Origin: Fibrobacter sp. UWB16
GTDB taxonomy: Bacteria; Fibrobacterota; Fibrobacteria; Fibrobacterales; Fibrobacteraceae
Direction: 5' to 3'
Assembly (NCBI RefSeq): GCF_900215325.1
Contig: NZ_OCMS01000002.1
Span: forward strand, 1-64,000
DNA: 64,000 bases
The notes under the pieces were generated by a model. That model searched no databases and was not told the DNA's origin. It worked only from the letters and a program-made list of their open reading frames with translations. The position numbers and the translations under genes are program-made. Shown one piece after another: positions 16,177 through 22,869 of the stretch (position 1 is the stretch's first letter; the number at the start of each line of letters is the position of its first letter).

Positions 16177-16791
16177 CTAATAAGCTAGGTTTTTGTTGTA
16201 TTCGTTGATGGCGTCTTCTAGGTATATACTTCGCCATATTAATCCATAAACAAAACTGTTAAGAGGAAATGTTATCATTCCTCCCCATAACGGATATTTT
16301 CCACCTTTAACATCGTTCATTAAAAGAATTGCTCCGATAAAAAATGATGATATTGACGATATAAGAATAGAACCTTCAATGTAATTATGGGTTCTTGCTG
16401 TTTTATAGAACCTGTTAGGCTTATTTCGTTCTTTGATATCTTTTTCTAAAATGTTGAGGATTTCTCCGCTTCCCATGGGGTATTGATTTTTATCATAATC
16501 TTCATGACCCATACAATATTCGTACACAAATGGAGGAACTTTTATTCGGCTGTATATAATTTTTGAAGAATCGACATACGTTTTTTTATTGTATTTCGTT
16601 TTTGATATGCTGTCGCTTGGGGGATTGCTTGCTTCAATTTTATCTAATTCTTTATCTGTTGATGCTTCGTTGAATTTATTATTGATTGCGGAAGAGACGG
16701 AAGTAAAATTGTGTTCGTTGCTGAAATATTTGGGCATCAGTTGTGCGAAAAGCAAGCAAGGGCAAAGAATGAGTAGTGTGAGAAACTTCAT
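16177..16791 (-). CDS. Small exported or membrane protein of unknown function
   Basis: The 204-aa protein starts at the ATG at 16791. The frame runs open further upstream, but that part overlaps a terminator and the neighbouring gene. A signal peptide (MKFLTLLILCPCLLFAQ) is followed by a charged middle and two hydrophobic segments near the C-terminus (ILISSISSFFIGAILLM and GMITFPLNSFVYGLIW). No family is recognised. The gene is clearly more AT-rich than its neighbours and uses rarer codons, which fits an acquired or lineage-specific gene. TATATT lies 6 nt before the ATG. Confidence 0.65.
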   Translation of the reverse strand: MKFLTLLILCPCLLFAQLMPKYFSNEHNFTSVSSAINNKFNEASTDKELDKIEASNPPSDSISKTKYNKKTYVDSSKIIYSRIKVPPFVYEYCMGHEDYDKNQYPMGSGEILNILEKDIKERNKPNRFYKTARTHNYIEGSILISSISSFFIGAILLMNDVKGGKYPLWGGMITFPLNSFVYGLIWRSIYLEDAINEYNKNLAY

Positions 16792-16803
16792 AAGTCGAAT
16801 ATA
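16792..16803 (-). promoter_or_regulatory. Leaderless-type promoter
   Basis: Minus strand: TATATT (16803-16798), CGACTT, then ATG at 16791. No Shine-Dalgarno site and no convincing -35. Confidence 0.5.
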
Positions 16804-16814
16804 GAAAATAATAC

Positions 16815-16850
16815 AAACGGCTCTCGGGATTGACCGGGAGCCGTTTTGGT
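16815..16850 (-). terminator. Terminator of the FIST-GGDEF-HD-GYP gene
   Basis: A 13-bp stem (16815-16827 with 16834-16846), 6-nt loop, with a T run on the minus strand side. It lies between two minus-strand genes. Confidence 0.75.
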
Positions 16851-16867
16851 ATAGAGTTTGTTTGTCT

Positions 16868-19252
16868 TTAAACGACTTTGGGGCGGCCGGTACGCATTGA
16901 CAATAGGGAATCGACCATTTCATTCCAGTGTTCCAGAACGACTTTGCCAATGGCGGGGTCGTACATCACGCCTAGATTCTTCTCGATTTCATTGCGGCAG
17001 TAATCTAGCGACATGGCGTCACGATAAACGCGCTTGCTTGTCATGGCGTCTATTGAGTCTGCGATGGCAATGACGCGGGCGCCTATGGGGATGTCTTCGC
17101 CTTTAAGACCTTCCGGGTAGCCGCGGCCGTCATAACGCTCGTGGTGGTGCAGCACAATTTGCACAAGTTCATGTGTATAGTTGGACTGCATCAGGATCTT
17201 TGCGCCAATGACCGGGTGCTGCTTGATGATTTCGAATTCTTCGTCGGTAAGTTTTCCCGGCTTGGTGAGCACATTGTCGCGAATGCCAATTTTGCCAATA
17301 TCATGCAAGTGTGCTGCATGTGTAATCAACGATATTGAACTTTCCGAAAGCCCTAAGAAACGGGCAATCAATTCCGAATATGCTTTTACGCGTTCAGAAT
17401 GGTGAGCCGTATAGGAATCTTTAGCTTCTTCGACTGAAATCAGGCAAGAAATCAAATCCTTGAGGTTCTGGTTTTCGTCGTTTTCGACCGGCTTGTGGTA
17501 ACGCACCTTGTCGCGATACATGTTCAAGTCGGCTTCCATTTTCCAGTCGCTGATGGACTTGCGAATTCCGGAATCGCTGCGCAGGCGGCTTGCGCCTACA
17601 GCTATCGACAGATGGTAAAGCGCCTTTTTATTGTATTCGTTGATGTTCTTTTGCAGTATGGAATACATCGGATAGTGCGAATCCAGCGGAGCTCGTGTGA
17701 TGACGGCAAATTCGTCGCCACCGATTCTAAAGCAGTTGCCGTTGGTGCCGTAGGTGTTTTTGATGGCTTTGGCGGCGGCCTTGATCAATTCGTCACCGGC
17801 CTGGTGGCCGAAGGTGTCGTTTGCGTATTTGAGGCCGTTCACGTCCATCAAGAACATGGTCCAAGAATTTTCTTGGGAGTCTTCCTGGTTGATTGTTTCT
17901 AGAAGTGCATCGAATGCGAGCCTGTTTTCAAGACCTGTCAAGCTGTCTGTCGTGGCGACATCTTGCAGGTGCTCGTTCATGACACGTAACCTGCTGTTGA
18001 TCTGTTCCAGTTCAAACGACGTTTCGCGAATGAATGTGGCCATGCGGGCGGCGAGTGGCAAACGGGTGGATTTTTCATCCGGAATTATGACGCCTTTGGC
18101 GTGTCCCTGTTTTGTAATGGCGCCTTCGCGCATTGATGCAATGACGAGCGTGATGTTATGTTGGTTTAAAAATCCCTTTTCGCGCAAGAATTCACCGTGC
18201 GAGAAAAATCCCGTGCTGGAGGCGAGCCCCTTGAACGCTGTAATTTCGTATGTCGGTTTGTGCTTGGACCAAAATGCCTTTCGAGCCGCACAGGAGAATA
18301 TGTGCATGACTTCGGGGGCGAACAGTTCGGCGTTTTCGCTTTCGGTTTTGATTTTTTCGAGAATCAGTTGCGGCTCGCCATACGAGAGGCGGACGATTGA
18401 ACCCTCGTCGATATCCGAAGACATGGTGAGAGAGCCGTCGGGATTGCTTGCTCCTGCTGCACGCACGATGGAAATTCCGTTGTGCTCGTAGAGCATTGGG
18501 AATTCAAGGGCGTTGTAGAAAAAGTTGTTGTCGTTTTTGATGTTCAGGTACTTGTTGTAAACTTCGTAGGCGGGGAGGCTGCTCAATTCGTAAAGGACGT
18601 TGCCTTTGGAACGAGTGACGTGGAAGTTACGGCCGATGGGCTTCCATCCGCTAATCTTGCGGGATTCCACATGAAATTCCGGACCGCCGTAGAATACAAC
18701 TAAAATGCCTGATGTGGTGTGACCGCCCACGGATGAAAATACGCAGGAATTCGGGCTCGTGATGTCGGGGGAGCAGACGATGCCGCCAAAAATCTGGATG
18801 CTTGGATCCAGGGCGTCGAGCCCTTCGCAAAGATTCGTCGTCGAAAACGGCGAAATGCAGTGGTAGATTTCGACTGCTTTTACCCAGGGGTTCTGCTTGG
18901 CTTCTTCCACGATTTCGCGGGCGATGTCGCGGATGGACTTGTTGAAAAAGTCGTACTGGTGAATTTGAATTTTTGTTGTCGGCTTTTCGAATATGATGGC
19001 GGATATGGAAATTTCGCTTGCTTTTTCGCAATCCACAATGTTACCGCTAGTGGAGTTGCCAAACCACGGCACCTTGGGGAAAACGCGTTCCAATGTTTCC
19101 CAAACGGGTCTCAGTTTTCCGGGGTCCAACTCTTCGGAATGGATTTGGAAACATACGGTGGGCGAACCGTTTTCTTTGCACCAATTGCTAAAATCGACAA
19201 GTTCTTTTTCAAATGTTGCCGTATCGTTAAATGCAAAAATCCTGTTTTTCAT
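16868..19252 (-). CDS. FIST-GGDEF-HD-GYP cyclic-di-GMP turnover protein
   Basis: The 794-aa protein is predicted to be soluble. Residues 28-230 are a FIST_N sensor domain and 240-385 FIST_C (VRAAGASNPDGSL, then FSCAARKAFW, and FSHGEF), a family proposed to bind small ligands such as amino acids. A coiled linker leads to a GGDEF domain (about 435-590) with an intact RIGGDEF (509-515), so diguanylate cyclase activity is likely. The C-terminal HD-GYP domain (600-780) has HDIGK (650-654) and HHHERYDGRGYP (702-713), also intact, so it should hydrolyse cyclic di-GMP. Synthesis and breakdown joined to one sensor suggests ligand-switched control. A Shine-Dalgarno site (AGGAAGGGG) precedes the ATG, unlike the leaderless set. 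Confidence 0.88.
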   Translation of the reverse strand: MKNRIFAFNDTATFEKELVDFSNWCKENGSPTVCFQIHSEELDPGKLRPVWETLERVFPKVPWFGNSTSGNIVDCEKASEISISAIIFEKPTTKIQIHQYDFFNKSIRDIAREIVEEAKQNPWVKAVEIYHCISPFSTTNLCEGLDALDPSIQIFGGIVCSPDITSPNSCVFSSVGGHTTSGILVVFYGGPEFHVESRKISGWKPIGRNFHVTRSKGNVLYELSSLPAYEVYNKYLNIKNDNNFFYNALEFPMLYEHNGISIVRAAGASNPDGSLTMSSDIDEGSIVRLSYGEPQLILEKIKTESENAELFAPEVMHIFSCAARKAFWSKHKPTYEITAFKGLASSTGFFSHGEFLREKGFLNQHNITLVIASMREGAITKQGHAKGVIIPDEKSTRLPLAARMATFIRETSFELEQINSRLRVMNEHLQDVATTDSLTGLENRLAFDALLETINQEDSQENSWTMFLMDVNGLKYANDTFGHQAGDELIKAAAKAIKNTYGTNGNCFRIGGDEFAVITRAPLDSHYPMYSILQKNINEYNKKALYHLSIAVGASRLRSDSGIRKSISDWKMEADLNMYRDKVRYHKPVENDENQNLKDLISCLISVEEAKDSYTAHHSERVKAYSELIARFLGLSESSISLITHAAHLHDIGKIGIRDNVLTKPGKLTDEEFEIIKQHPVIGAKILMQSNYTHELVQIVLHHHERYDGRGYPEGLKGEDIPIGARVIAIADSIDAMTSKRVYRDAMSLDYCRNEIEKNLGVMYDPAIGKVVLEHWNEMVDSLLSMRTGRPKVV

Positions 19253-19459
19253 TTCGGGTTCCCCTTCCTGTTACATCAAAGCGTAATTTGACTTAGATAA
19301 TATATCATTTCTAGGTCGGATATGGCAGAGAAAATGTCGAAATGAGGAATTTTTGGGGCGAAAATGTGATTTTGCGCGATATGATTTGCAAAGCGAGGAC
19401 TCTTGTTTATTATGTGGCAGGAGACTATTTTTATAATTGATATTATTTGTTGAGGTTGT
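19253..19459. other. Divergent promoter region
   Basis: No gene is seen. AT-rich -10-like sequences occur for the minus-strand gene (around 19300, TATATTATC on the minus strand) and for the plus strand just before 19460 (TTATAATTGATATTATTTG). Confidence 0.4.
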
Positions 19460-19618
19460 ATGCAAAATGCTTTGTTGCTTTTAACGCTTTTGGCTCAGAG
19501 TGAAGCGGATATTGCAAAGGGAAAAGTGATTCGTCAGCAAGATTTGTTTGATGCTTTGGAGCGGGAGCTTGAAGCCGGGCGTTGCGGGCTGGCGCATGAA
19601 GCCCGCTCGAAGGGGTAG
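19460..19618 (+). pseudogene. Short frame resembling the C-terminal part of a type II antitoxin
   Basis: A 52-codon frame. Residues 12-37 (AQSEADIAKGKVIRQQDLFD, then ALEREL) resemble the C-terminal half of Phd/YefM-type antitoxins, where an acidic segment precedes a G-K/R-x-h turn and a final amphipathic helix. No N-terminal DNA-binding part and no toxin gene are seen. The 3' end runs into a GC-rich repetitive segment (19570-19670), which suggests truncation. It could also be a chance frame. Confidence 0.35.
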
Positions 19619-19796
19619 CGTAAGACTTGGCGGAGCCAAGGCTGAAGTGAGGGGGAGGCTTCCCCCCTTTGTAATAGCGGTCATTTTTTCACTTTTTTTT
19701 GAACAAGGGATGCCAAAAGGGCGTTTATAATTGTATTTTTCAAGCGGTACCGAATGATACCTTTAAATATGCACATTTGCAAAAAAGGTTAATACT
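19619..19796. repeat. GC-rich inverted repeats, then the ilvE promoter region
   Basis: CTTGGCGGAGCCAAG (around 19627) and GGGGGAGGCTTCCCCCC (around 19651) are short hairpins. After a T-rich stretch the AT-rich region 19720-19790 (TATAATTG, TTTAAATATGC) probably holds the ilvE promoter. AAAAAAGG before 19797 is a weak ribosome site. Confidence 0.45.
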
Positions 19797-20831
19797 ATGC
19801 AAGTTGATTTGAATACTGTCGATTGGAAGACGCTCCCCTTCGGTTATTACGATACCGATTACAATGTCCGCTGCTACTACCGCAATGGTGAATGGGGCAA
19901 AATTGAAGTATCTTCTTCCAAGGACATCAGCATCCATATGGCCGCTACTTGCTTGCATTACGGCCAGGAAGGTTTTGAAGGCCTCAAGGCTTACACGGGC
20001 AAGGACGGCAAGGTCCGTATTTTCCGCGTCGATGAAAACGCTAAGCGTATGCAGAATACGGCCAACCGTATTTTGATGGCTGTTCCGCCGGTTGAACTTT
20101 TCCGCGAAATGGTCCACACTGTGGTGAAATTGAACAAGCGCTTTGTTCCGCCTTATGGTTATGGCGCAACGCTCTACATCCGTCCGCTCCTGATTGGTAT
20201 GAGCCCGGAAGTGGGTGTGAAGCCTGCTGATGAATATTTGCTCATGATGTTTGTGACTCCGGTGGGTCCGTACTTCAAGGATGGGTTCAAGCCGGTGGAC
20301 ATGATGATCAGCCGCAACTACGACCGCGCTGCTCCGCAGGGTACGGGTACGGTGAAGGTCGGCGGTAACTACGCTGCAAGCCTTCAGTCCCTTGCTGAAG
20401 CCAAGAAGCTCGGTTACTCCAGCACGATTTATCTCGATGCTAAGGAAAAGAAGTATATCGACGAATGCGGTCCGGCAAACTTCTTCGGCATCAAGGGCAA
20501 GACCTACGTGACCCCGAAGTCCGAATCCATTTTGCCGTCTATTACGAACAAGAGCTTGCAACAGTTGGCTGAATACCTCGGCTACACTGTGGAACGTCGC
20601 CAGGTTCCGTTCGAAGAACTTGCTGAATTCAGCGAAACGGCTGAATGCGGTACGGCTGCCGTGATTACCCCAATCAAGAAGATTGTGGATCCGGTCGCTG
20701 GCAAGGAATTCACTTACGGTGACGGCAAGAATCCGGGCCCGGTTTGCACGGAACTTTTCAACAAGTACACTGCAATCCAGTTCGGTGAAGCTGAAGATCC
20801 GTTCGGCTGGACTGAAGTTGTCGATCTTTAA
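19797..20831 (+). CDS. ilvE: Branched-chain amino acid aminotransferase
   Basis: The 344-aa fold-type IV PLP enzyme interconverts leucine, isoleucine and valine with their 2-oxo acids, using 2-oxoglutarate/glutamate. Motifs: HYGQEGFEGLKAY near residue 60, YIRPLLIGM, the Schiff-base Lys in GTGTVKVGGNYAASL, and the class IV ending with E-C-G-PANFFG and ECGTAAVI. Length and the N-terminal segment match the longer type II BCAT form found in many bacteria and eukaryotes. It stands alone, with its own terminator at 20851-20882. Strong codon bias. Confidence 0.93.
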   Translation: MQVDLNTVDWKTLPFGYYDTDYNVRCYYRNGEWGKIEVSSSKDISIHMAATCLHYGQEGFEGLKAYTGKDGKVRIFRVDENAKRMQNTANRILMAVPPVELFREMVHTVVKLNKRFVPPYGYGATLYIRPLLIGMSPEVGVKPADEYLLMMFVTPVGPYFKDGFKPVDMMISRNYDRAAPQGTGTVKVGGNYAASLQSLAEAKKLGYSSTIYLDAKEKKYIDECGPANFFGIKGKTYVTPKSESILPSITNKSLQQLAEYLGYTVERRQVPFEELAEFSETAECGTAAVITPIKKIVDPVAGKEFTYGDGKNPGPVCTELFNKYTAIQFGEAEDPFGWTEVVDL

Positions 20832-20850
20832 TTGATCGAGTCTTTTCGAG

Positions 20851-20882
20851 AATCCCGTGGCGTGTGCTGCGGGATTTTTTTT
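20851..20882 (+). terminator. Terminator of ilvE
   Basis: An 11-bp stem (20851-20861 with 20866-20876, loop GTGT) followed by seven T. Confidence 0.88.
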
Positions 20883-20903
20883 AGGGGCGCTTTTGCAAAA
20901 ATG

Positions 20904-21117
20904 TGCTACTAAAACTCGAAAATCCTTAATTTAGTAGCATAATTTTTAGATAAATTAAGTGTTTGGGGTGAAAATTCGGGGTTGTTTGGGTTTGGCGTGC
21001 TACAAAAAGTTGAAAAAACGAATTTAGTAGCATGAAACTGCAGAACGCAGATTAAAATTTTACAGATAAAGTAGAAAATATGCTGCTAAAATTTTGAAAA
21101 CTGCAATTTAGTAGCAT
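20904..21117. repeat. Three copies of a 36-37-nt hairpin, TGCTACTAAA...TTTAGTAGCAT
   Basis: Copies lie at 20904-20940, 20998-21033 and 21081-21117. Each has arms close to TGCTACTAAA and TTTAGTAGCA around a variable A-rich centre. The right arm, AATTTAGTAGCAT, is identical in all three; the left arm varies. Start-to-start distances are 94 and 83 bp, with 57- and 47-bp spacers. Not CRISPR-like, since the centres vary and no cas gene is near. Function unknown. Confidence 0.75.
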
Positions 21118-21125
21118 AAAATCGC

Positions 21126-21151
21126 AAAAAAGCCGGGTTAAACCGGCTTTT
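21126..21151. terminator. Bidirectional terminator
   Basis: AGCCGG (21131-21136), loop GTTAAA, CCGGCT (21143-21148), flanked by AAAAA and TTT. It lies downstream of the minus-strand reductase gene. Confidence 0.6.
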
Positions 21152-21157
21152 GGCTAG

Positions 21158-21244
21158 AAAAGGAGATGCCCTCCCCATACGCGGATCATGACTACTAAGC
21201 AGCATAGCTGCAAGTAGTCAAAGACGTCAGTGCGGGGCATGACA
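21158..21244. repeat. Expanded repeat A with a nested 32-nt palindrome
   Basis: The ends AAAAGGAGATGCCC (21158-21171) and GCGGGGCATGACAA (21232-21245) match repeat A, but the centre is replaced by extra sequence. This holds an imperfect palindrome at 21189-21220 (TGACTACT..AGTAGTCA outside, GCAGC..GCTGC inside). It looks like an insertion of one small element into another. Confidence 0.6.
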
Positions 21245-21339
21245 AGTGCGCTGATGCGTTACAAGTGCGCGGTCGCGCGGAATGTATGAGTGCGCGTAGC
21301 AAGTGCGCGAATTGCGCGGAATGTGCGGAAACGCGCGGA
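21245..21339. repeat. Low-complexity GTGCGCG/GCGCGGAAT repeats
   Basis: AAGTGCGC occurs at about 21244, 21261 and 21300, and GCGCGGAATGT at 21274 and 21313, up to the end of the reductase gene. No gene is seen. Confidence 0.5.
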
Positions 21340-22527
21340 CTACTTGAACGTGAGGAACTTGTAGAGCATTTTCGCGGAGGAAACTGGCGTTTGCAAGAAG
21401 GCGCGCTTTTTGCAGCCGTGCTTTGCGAAGTTCTGGAGAACCTTGTAGAGTTCTGTCTGTTCGTCCTTGTTCACGTTCAAGAGGAAACGGCGGAACTTGT
21501 ATTCAAAGTCGTGCATGCGACCAAAGTAATCGTAGCAACGCTTTTCGTATGTCTTGAGGAATTCCTTGCTTAAGTTACCGCATTCGAAGCCCTCGTGGAC
21601 GGTCTGGGCACAGAACCGTCCGGCGCGCATGGCGGCCGCGATGCCGCCACCTGTAAGCGGGTTCGTATGATGGGCGGCGTCGCCAACGAGGGCAAAGCGG
21701 TCCAGCGTGTAATCTTTCAGAACGCTTGAAACAGGAATGACACCTCCGACAACATGATTGATTTGCGCTCCCGGGAAGAGCTTGTAGAGCCATTCCATCG
21801 TGATGTCCAAGACGTTTGAACCGTGATTGTTCGAAATCAGGAATCCTGCGCCGAAGTTTGTGACGTTGGATTTGACTTTCGGGAAACTCCAGATGTAGCC
21901 GTCGTTGATAAAGTCATGACCTTGCCAGAACGTGAGGTAGTCTGGCTTGGTGAGAATGCCTTGCACCTGAATGTCGACACCAGTGCAGGTGAATGCGGGT
22001 TTCTGGAGGCAGTCGAGTCCGACTTGGCGCCCGATGCGGCTTTCGACACCGTCTGCGGCAATGACCATCTTGGCGCGGACTTCTTCGGTTGTTTCGCCGG
22101 CGCCTTCGCCGAGCTTCACGCGCACGAGGCGGGTTCCGCTTTCGACATCTCCGACAAATTCTGCACGGGCGCGTGTGACGACTTCTACGCCGTCGTTTGC
22201 GGCGAGGTGGGCGAGCCACGGGTCGAACTTTTCGCGGTTGAGCATGATGCCCGTGCCTTTCTGCGCGAGGTCGATGTTCACGCCGTTCGGACCGTAAATA
22301 TAAAGTCCGTTGATAATCGTTTCGATGCAGTCTTCGTCAATCGGGCCGTAAGTCTGCAAGTCCGAAAGCTTGGTGCTTGCTTCACCGCAGCGCACAGGGT
22401 AACCTATCTTCTCTCGCTTTTCGAGAAGGAGAACCTTGTGGCCTGCACGGGAAAGATTTCTGGCGGCAACGCTTCCGCCGGGACCTGCGCCAATGACAAC
22501 GACATCATATTCGTTATTACAGAACAT
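21340..22527 (-). CDS. Geranylgeranyl-reductase-family FAD oxidoreductase
   Basis: The 395-aa flavoprotein has an N-terminal dinucleotide fold (VVVIGAGPGGSVAARNLSRAG, residues about 9-29), the YPVRCGEA motif of the GGR family (43-50), GVESRIGRQVGL, and the second FAD motif LVGDAAHHTNPLTGGGIAAAM. Relatives saturate double bonds in isoprenoid chains of lipids, chlorophyll or quinones. Its ATG lies inside the ferredoxin gene (11-nt overlap), so the ferredoxin is the likely electron donor. In this organism the substrate may be a menaquinone side chain or another prenyl lipid; that is inference. Confidence 0.83.
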   Translation of the reverse strand: MFCNNEYDVVVIGAGPGGSVAARNLSRAGHKVLLLEKREKIGYPVRCGEASTKLSDLQTYGPIDEDCIETIINGLYIYGPNGVNIDLAQKGTGIMLNREKFDPWLAHLAANDGVEVVTRARAEFVGDVESGTRLVRVKLGEGAGETTEEVRAKMVIAADGVESRIGRQVGLDCLQKPAFTCTGVDIQVQGILTKPDYLTFWQGHDFINDGYIWSFPKVKSNVTNFGAGFLISNNHGSNVLDITMEWLYKLFPGAQINHVVGGVIPVSSVLKDYTLDRFALVGDAAHHTNPLTGGGIAAAMRAGRFCAQTVHEGFECGNLSKEFLKTYEKRCYDYFGRMHDFEYKFRRFLLNVNKDEQTELYKVLQNFAKHGCKKRAFLQTPVSSAKMLYKFLTFK

Positions 22528-22711
22528 CGTTCAACTCCTGGATTTTGAGGGCGCCTGCGGGGCATGCTCTTGTGCAGAGACCGCACTTGATGCACTTTTC
22601 CTGATCAATTTGCAAATCTAGACCATACATGTCTAGCGCCATCTTGGGACACACGCCGACGCAGCCGGCGCATTCCAGGCAAACACCTCTGTTGTGAACG
22701 AGAACTTTCAT
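22517..22711 (-). CDS. Small 2[4Fe-4S] ferredoxin
   Basis: A 64-aa protein, starting MKVLVHNRGV at 22711; the frame is open further upstream, but only through repeat sequence. It has two cluster motifs, CLECAGCVGVCP and CIKCGLCTRACP, each C-x2-C-x2-C-x3-C, typical of low-potential bacterial ferredoxins. It overlaps the reductase gene by 11 nt and probably supplies it with electrons. TATATT stands 7 nt before the ATG with no Shine-Dalgarno site, so a leaderless mRNA is predicted. Confidence 0.88.
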   Translation of the reverse strand: MKVLVHNRGVCLECAGCVGVCPKMALDMYGLDLQIDQEKCIKCGLCTRACPAGALKIQELNDVL

Positions 22712-22724
22712 AAGTGGGAATATA
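22712..22724 (-). promoter_or_regulatory. Leaderless-type promoter of the ferredoxin gene
   Basis: Minus strand: TTTTTC, TATATT (22724-22719), CCCACTT, then ATG at 22711. Nearly the same string, TTTTCTATATTCGACTT, precedes the gene starting at 16791. Confidence 0.55.
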
Positions 22725-22743
22725 GAAAAATGTGTTTCTTTAG

Positions 22744-22862
22744 AAAAGGAGATGCCCCGTCGGAGCGGGGCATGGCATTGTGGATTGTGACTGGATCCTT
22801 CACTTCGTTCAGGATGACGGATCAATGTTTAGGATGACGCGCCTGTTGTTCAGGATGACGAA
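22744..22862. repeat. Repeat A copy followed by repeat B and its partial duplicates
   Basis: Repeat A at 22744-22774 (GATGCCCCG..CGGGGCATG). Repeat B, minus orientation, at 22790-22819 (ACTGGATCCTTC..TTCAGGATGACG). Two extra right ends, TTTAGGATGACG and GTTCAGGATGACG, follow at about 22828 and 22848. Confidence 0.75.
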
Positions 22863-22869
22863 GTGTTGA

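Noticed and set aside
16792-16950. N-terminal extension of the gene at 16177-16791 up to 16950
   Set aside because: It would run through a terminator and into the 3' end of the neighbouring gene, and would hide a good signal peptide.
19570-19670. Insertion sequence end or attachment site
   Set aside because: Short GC-rich hairpins are present but no transposase, no target duplication and no paired terminal repeats could be found.
20904-21117. CRISPR array
   Set aside because: Only three units, with internal sequence that varies, an internal palindrome as the only conserved part, unequal spacers and no cas genes.
22712-22825. Longer ferredoxin start including HPERSEGSS
   Set aside because: The extra part is only translation of repeats A and B; the 64-aa form has normal ferredoxin length and a promoter directly before it.
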